A DNA stretch of 64,000 bases, taken from positions 426,501 through 490,500 of the forward strand of contig JAQFVV010000258.1 of assembly GCA_028023455.1 (NCBI GenBank), written 5' to 3'. The notes beneath the pieces are model-generated. The model searched no databases. It saw only the letters and a list, made by a program, of their open reading frames with translations, and had not been told where the DNA came from. Made by a program: the position numbers and the translations under genes. This stretch comes from Epiperipatus broadwayi. Lineage: Eukaryota; Onychophora; Udeonychophora; Euonychophora; Peripatidae. Each line of letters opens with the position of its first letter. Positions within the stretch are counted from its first letter, which is position 1. Of this stretch, positions 61,641 through 64,000 are shown in pieces.

Positions 61641-61710
61641 TTTAAATAAAGTTTAAATTTTTCTATACATTCAACATTTAATAATAGACGATGGAATTAG
61701 TCAATATCAC
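61641..61710 (+). repeat. Single arm related to the 33.8-kb palindrome
   Basis: TTTAAATTTTTCTA, ACATTCAACATTTAAT and GACGATGGAATTAGTC correspond in order to the right arm of the element at 33767-33957 (TTAAATTTTTCTAAAGACAT, TTAGATGATGGAAATGGTCC). The complementary arm is absent here. Confidence 0.6.
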
Positions 61711-63489
61711 ATATAGAGAAACTGTTATACAAGAAAGCAATAAAAGCAAGAAACAGTTCTATTGTTTCCCAGTTTCAAAACCAAAAAAAAAAAACAGACA
61801 ATAAAAGCCAGAAAATAATATGTGCAGAAATAATGAAAAGAGATTTTGCCACAGATGAGTAAAAAAAGCACTAAAATATTATAAAAAACATTTAATTCCT
61901 CCAAAGTAAAAGCAGTTCTCTATTTCAAAAGTAAAAAAATTACATATGTGCATAATTATGTCTCCAGGACCATTGAAGTCATATGTATATATTTGCAATT
62001 CAGCTGCTTAACAAATTTTATATAAGTTAATTATGATTTAGCACCCATTGAAATTAAGTTTTTACCCTTTTTTCCCTCAAAAATCAAACCTGTTATGAGT
62101 ATTACAAACTTTTCTTTTTACATAATTATATTTATTACAAATACCATGTTTTAAACTTTACAATAATTTGAATTTTTTTTTATTTATTCTTTTACAAATA
62201 AATAATTATAAATATTACATAATTCTAAATATTATTTTGTTAATTTATTATATTATTCAACTTCTGTCAGAAACTTCAGAATATAACAAGATAACTTGTA
62301 ATGCTTGTTCATTTTTCTAAATATTCTTTTTAAACAAATACTTCATTCTTGAGCAATTCTCCATTACACTTTTGTCTAAGAGCAAATTAAATAACCTACC
62401 CAGTTATTTTACCATTTCTATGTCATATTTCATTCAATATTCTTTATTTTGTTCTTTATGTTGATATATATATAATAGTCACTATCACACAAAGATCAAT
62501 GCTTCATCTGGTTTATCTTATTTAGCTATTCTTAATTACTAGCACATATGATGATGGTATAAATGGATTGCATGTCAATCATGGAAGTGAGAGATGAGAA
62601 ATGTTTGTTATTATTTCACTTTTCATTGGTACAAGTAGCAAAAACATACTTGTGAGATTGGCAAGAGGTTACAATACAAATAAAAACAAATAAATAATAT
62701 TTAAATAAATATTCAAAAAATTTCTAGTCTTTAAGAGGAATGTAATTCAATTTGCAATAGAGAAAAAATTTGCAAATAGAGAAAAAGTAGAGTAATTAGC
62801 AAATTAAACCCTTAATTTTAAATACACACAAAACACTTTTTTTTAAAAAAAAAAAAAGCAATAAATAAAATAAAAAGTAAAAAGTAATAACTTTAATAAA
62901 GATAAAAGTTATAATGGTGAGAATATATTTTTACAATAGCTATAATAAATCACAGAAGTACCTGCGTTTAATTTCTTAATCTTCTTCAATAGAAACTCAT
63001 TTAAATTTAGCAGAATTAAGCATCATTATATTATATCCTATAATTCATAAATTTTAATATTAGCACTTTGTCTGTTAATTGTATATATTCTGTTTTTATT
63101 TATCAAAATTGCCTCCTTAGTTGTTCTTTTGCAATAATTTTTTTATACAGAAAGAATCTTTAAGAATTCCAAATCAAAATTAAAAATAAATTTGCATGTT
63201 TTTTCATGATTAAAAAAATGATGACATTATTAAATCATTAACTACTCTTACTTTTTATACATTTATATAACAGTTGCTGCTGTTTAACTTTTTCTCAAAA
63301 ATACATATCGATTTACCTATGTATGAAGCCTTGCACTTACATAAAATTTGATAAACAATATTATTTTTTCATTTCAAAGATCTGCGATATTTTGAATTAT
63401 TCACTAATCTATTAACATTAGGTGAATCACAAAATGAAGCATTATATATCTACTTTTTAAAAATTTAACTTGAGCATTTGAAACATATG
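61711..63489. other. AT-rich sequence, no gene seen
   Basis: No coding frame or repeat partner that I can support. Confidence 0.5.
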
Positions 63490-63502
63490 GAATAGATATC
63501 CC

Positions 63503-63697
63503 AATAAACATCACATGACCACCACTTCTTATGCTTGTGTATAACTGTTTTAAAACAGGCAAAACTCACTATACATACTGCCACAAACTAGTCTGGGGAT
63601 ATTGGATGAGTAAACACTAGATGGGGATTTTATGCACAAGCCTTCTGGCATCCATTGATTACTCTAGGTTGCTATGTAGTGAGTTTTGCCTGTTTTA
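63503..63697 (-). mobile_element. Fold-back element family FB1, copy d (195 bp), shortest
   Basis: In the reverse orientation to the other three, it starts with the tail (AACATCACATGACCACCAC), then ACAGGCAAAACTCACTATAC, then arm sequence ACTAGTCTGGGGATATTGG, TTTTATGCACAAGCCTTCTG and GTAGTGAGTTTTGCCTGTTT. GAATAGATATCCC flanks it exactly (63490-63502 and 63698-63710), a 13-bp target-site duplication. The left arm is reduced to a short piece by internal deletion, so most of the hairpin is lost. The exact duplication defines both ends of the family. Confidence 0.9.
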
Positions 63698-63710
63698 GAA
63701 TAGATATCCC

Positions 63711-64000
63711 TTTTGAATCATTAACTTTTTGATTGTTTAAAATTTTTTTTTAAAGAAATTGACATAAAGTAAAATAAATGTGCTTATTCTTATATCCAAT
63801 TTCAATAAATTCTTTTGTAATAATTTCAATATTTTGTGATGTGATTTATTATAGTATTTATAAAATATTAAAATATCTATTATATATTTATAAAATAATG
63901 TAAAATGAAAGTAGTACCAAATGACAATTTGCTAAAAATCCTTCATGTAAACTAATAAGCAATTAAAAAAGTCACTCTTATACATAAGAACAAACTGTTG
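63711..64000. other. AT-rich sequence, no gene seen
   Basis: Nothing beyond homopolymer and short TA tracts. Confidence 0.5.

Overview
The window is very AT-rich DNA (by eye about three quarters A+T) with no operons, no bacterial-style genes and almost no long open frames. It carries tRNA-derived SINEs with target-site duplications, degenerate RTE-type LINEs, a Penelope-like retroelement with a GIY-YIG endonuclease, a decayed Ty3/Gypsy (Mag-like) LTR element, many fold-back elements and long (AAT)n tracts. Together these indicate nuclear DNA of a metazoan, most likely an invertebrate with a low-GC, repeat-rich genome. I cannot fix the taxon. No complete host gene can be supported. One possible internal exon and a nearby GC/CpG-richer block (27.6-29.7 kb) are the only places that look like host gene space.

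Layout. 0-11 kb: two SINEs (1.05 and 1.57 kb), LINE relics on the minus strand (1.9-2.3 and 4.5-7.0 kb), the latter split by a 755-bp fold-back element, then a small palindrome (9.9 kb) beside a plus-strand RTE relic (10.1-11.0 kb). 12.3-14.1 kb: two inverted pieces of a Penelope-like element around a 132-nt perfect palindrome. 14.6-21.0 kb: a decayed Mag-like LTR retrotransposon whose 3' part holds a 2.6-kb palindrome, itself split by a 582-bp insertion containing a hairpin element. 21.35 kb: third SINE. 25.9-26.5 kb: hAT-like non-autonomous element. 27.6-29.7 kb: the less AT-rich island.

31.7-47.4 kb: palindromic elements at 31.7, 33.8, 36.7 and 39.5-40.4 kb, a TA-flanked terminal-inverted-repeat element (43.94-45.05 kb), a diverged tandem array (45.5-46.3 kb), and two more copies of the fold-back family (35.4 and 46.95 kb). 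52.9-55.3 kb: a 1-kb palindrome and a partial repeat of it, separated by a 5'-truncated RTE LINE. 56 kb: a recent 98-bp tandem duplication. 59.5-60.4 kb: a decayed coding-like stretch. 60.7 kb: a palindromic (ATT)n/(AAT)n microsatellite. 63.5 kb: the shortest fold-back copy.

The most notable signal is a family of four fold-back elements (5.4, 35.4, 46.9, 63.5 kb). All have the same polarity of a hairpin body plus a conserved non-palindromic tail, and each has a 12-14-bp target-site duplication, which looks more like retroposition than cut-and-paste. Inverted, folded structures recur in nearly every element class here, so something in this genome repeatedly generates or tolerates palindromes.
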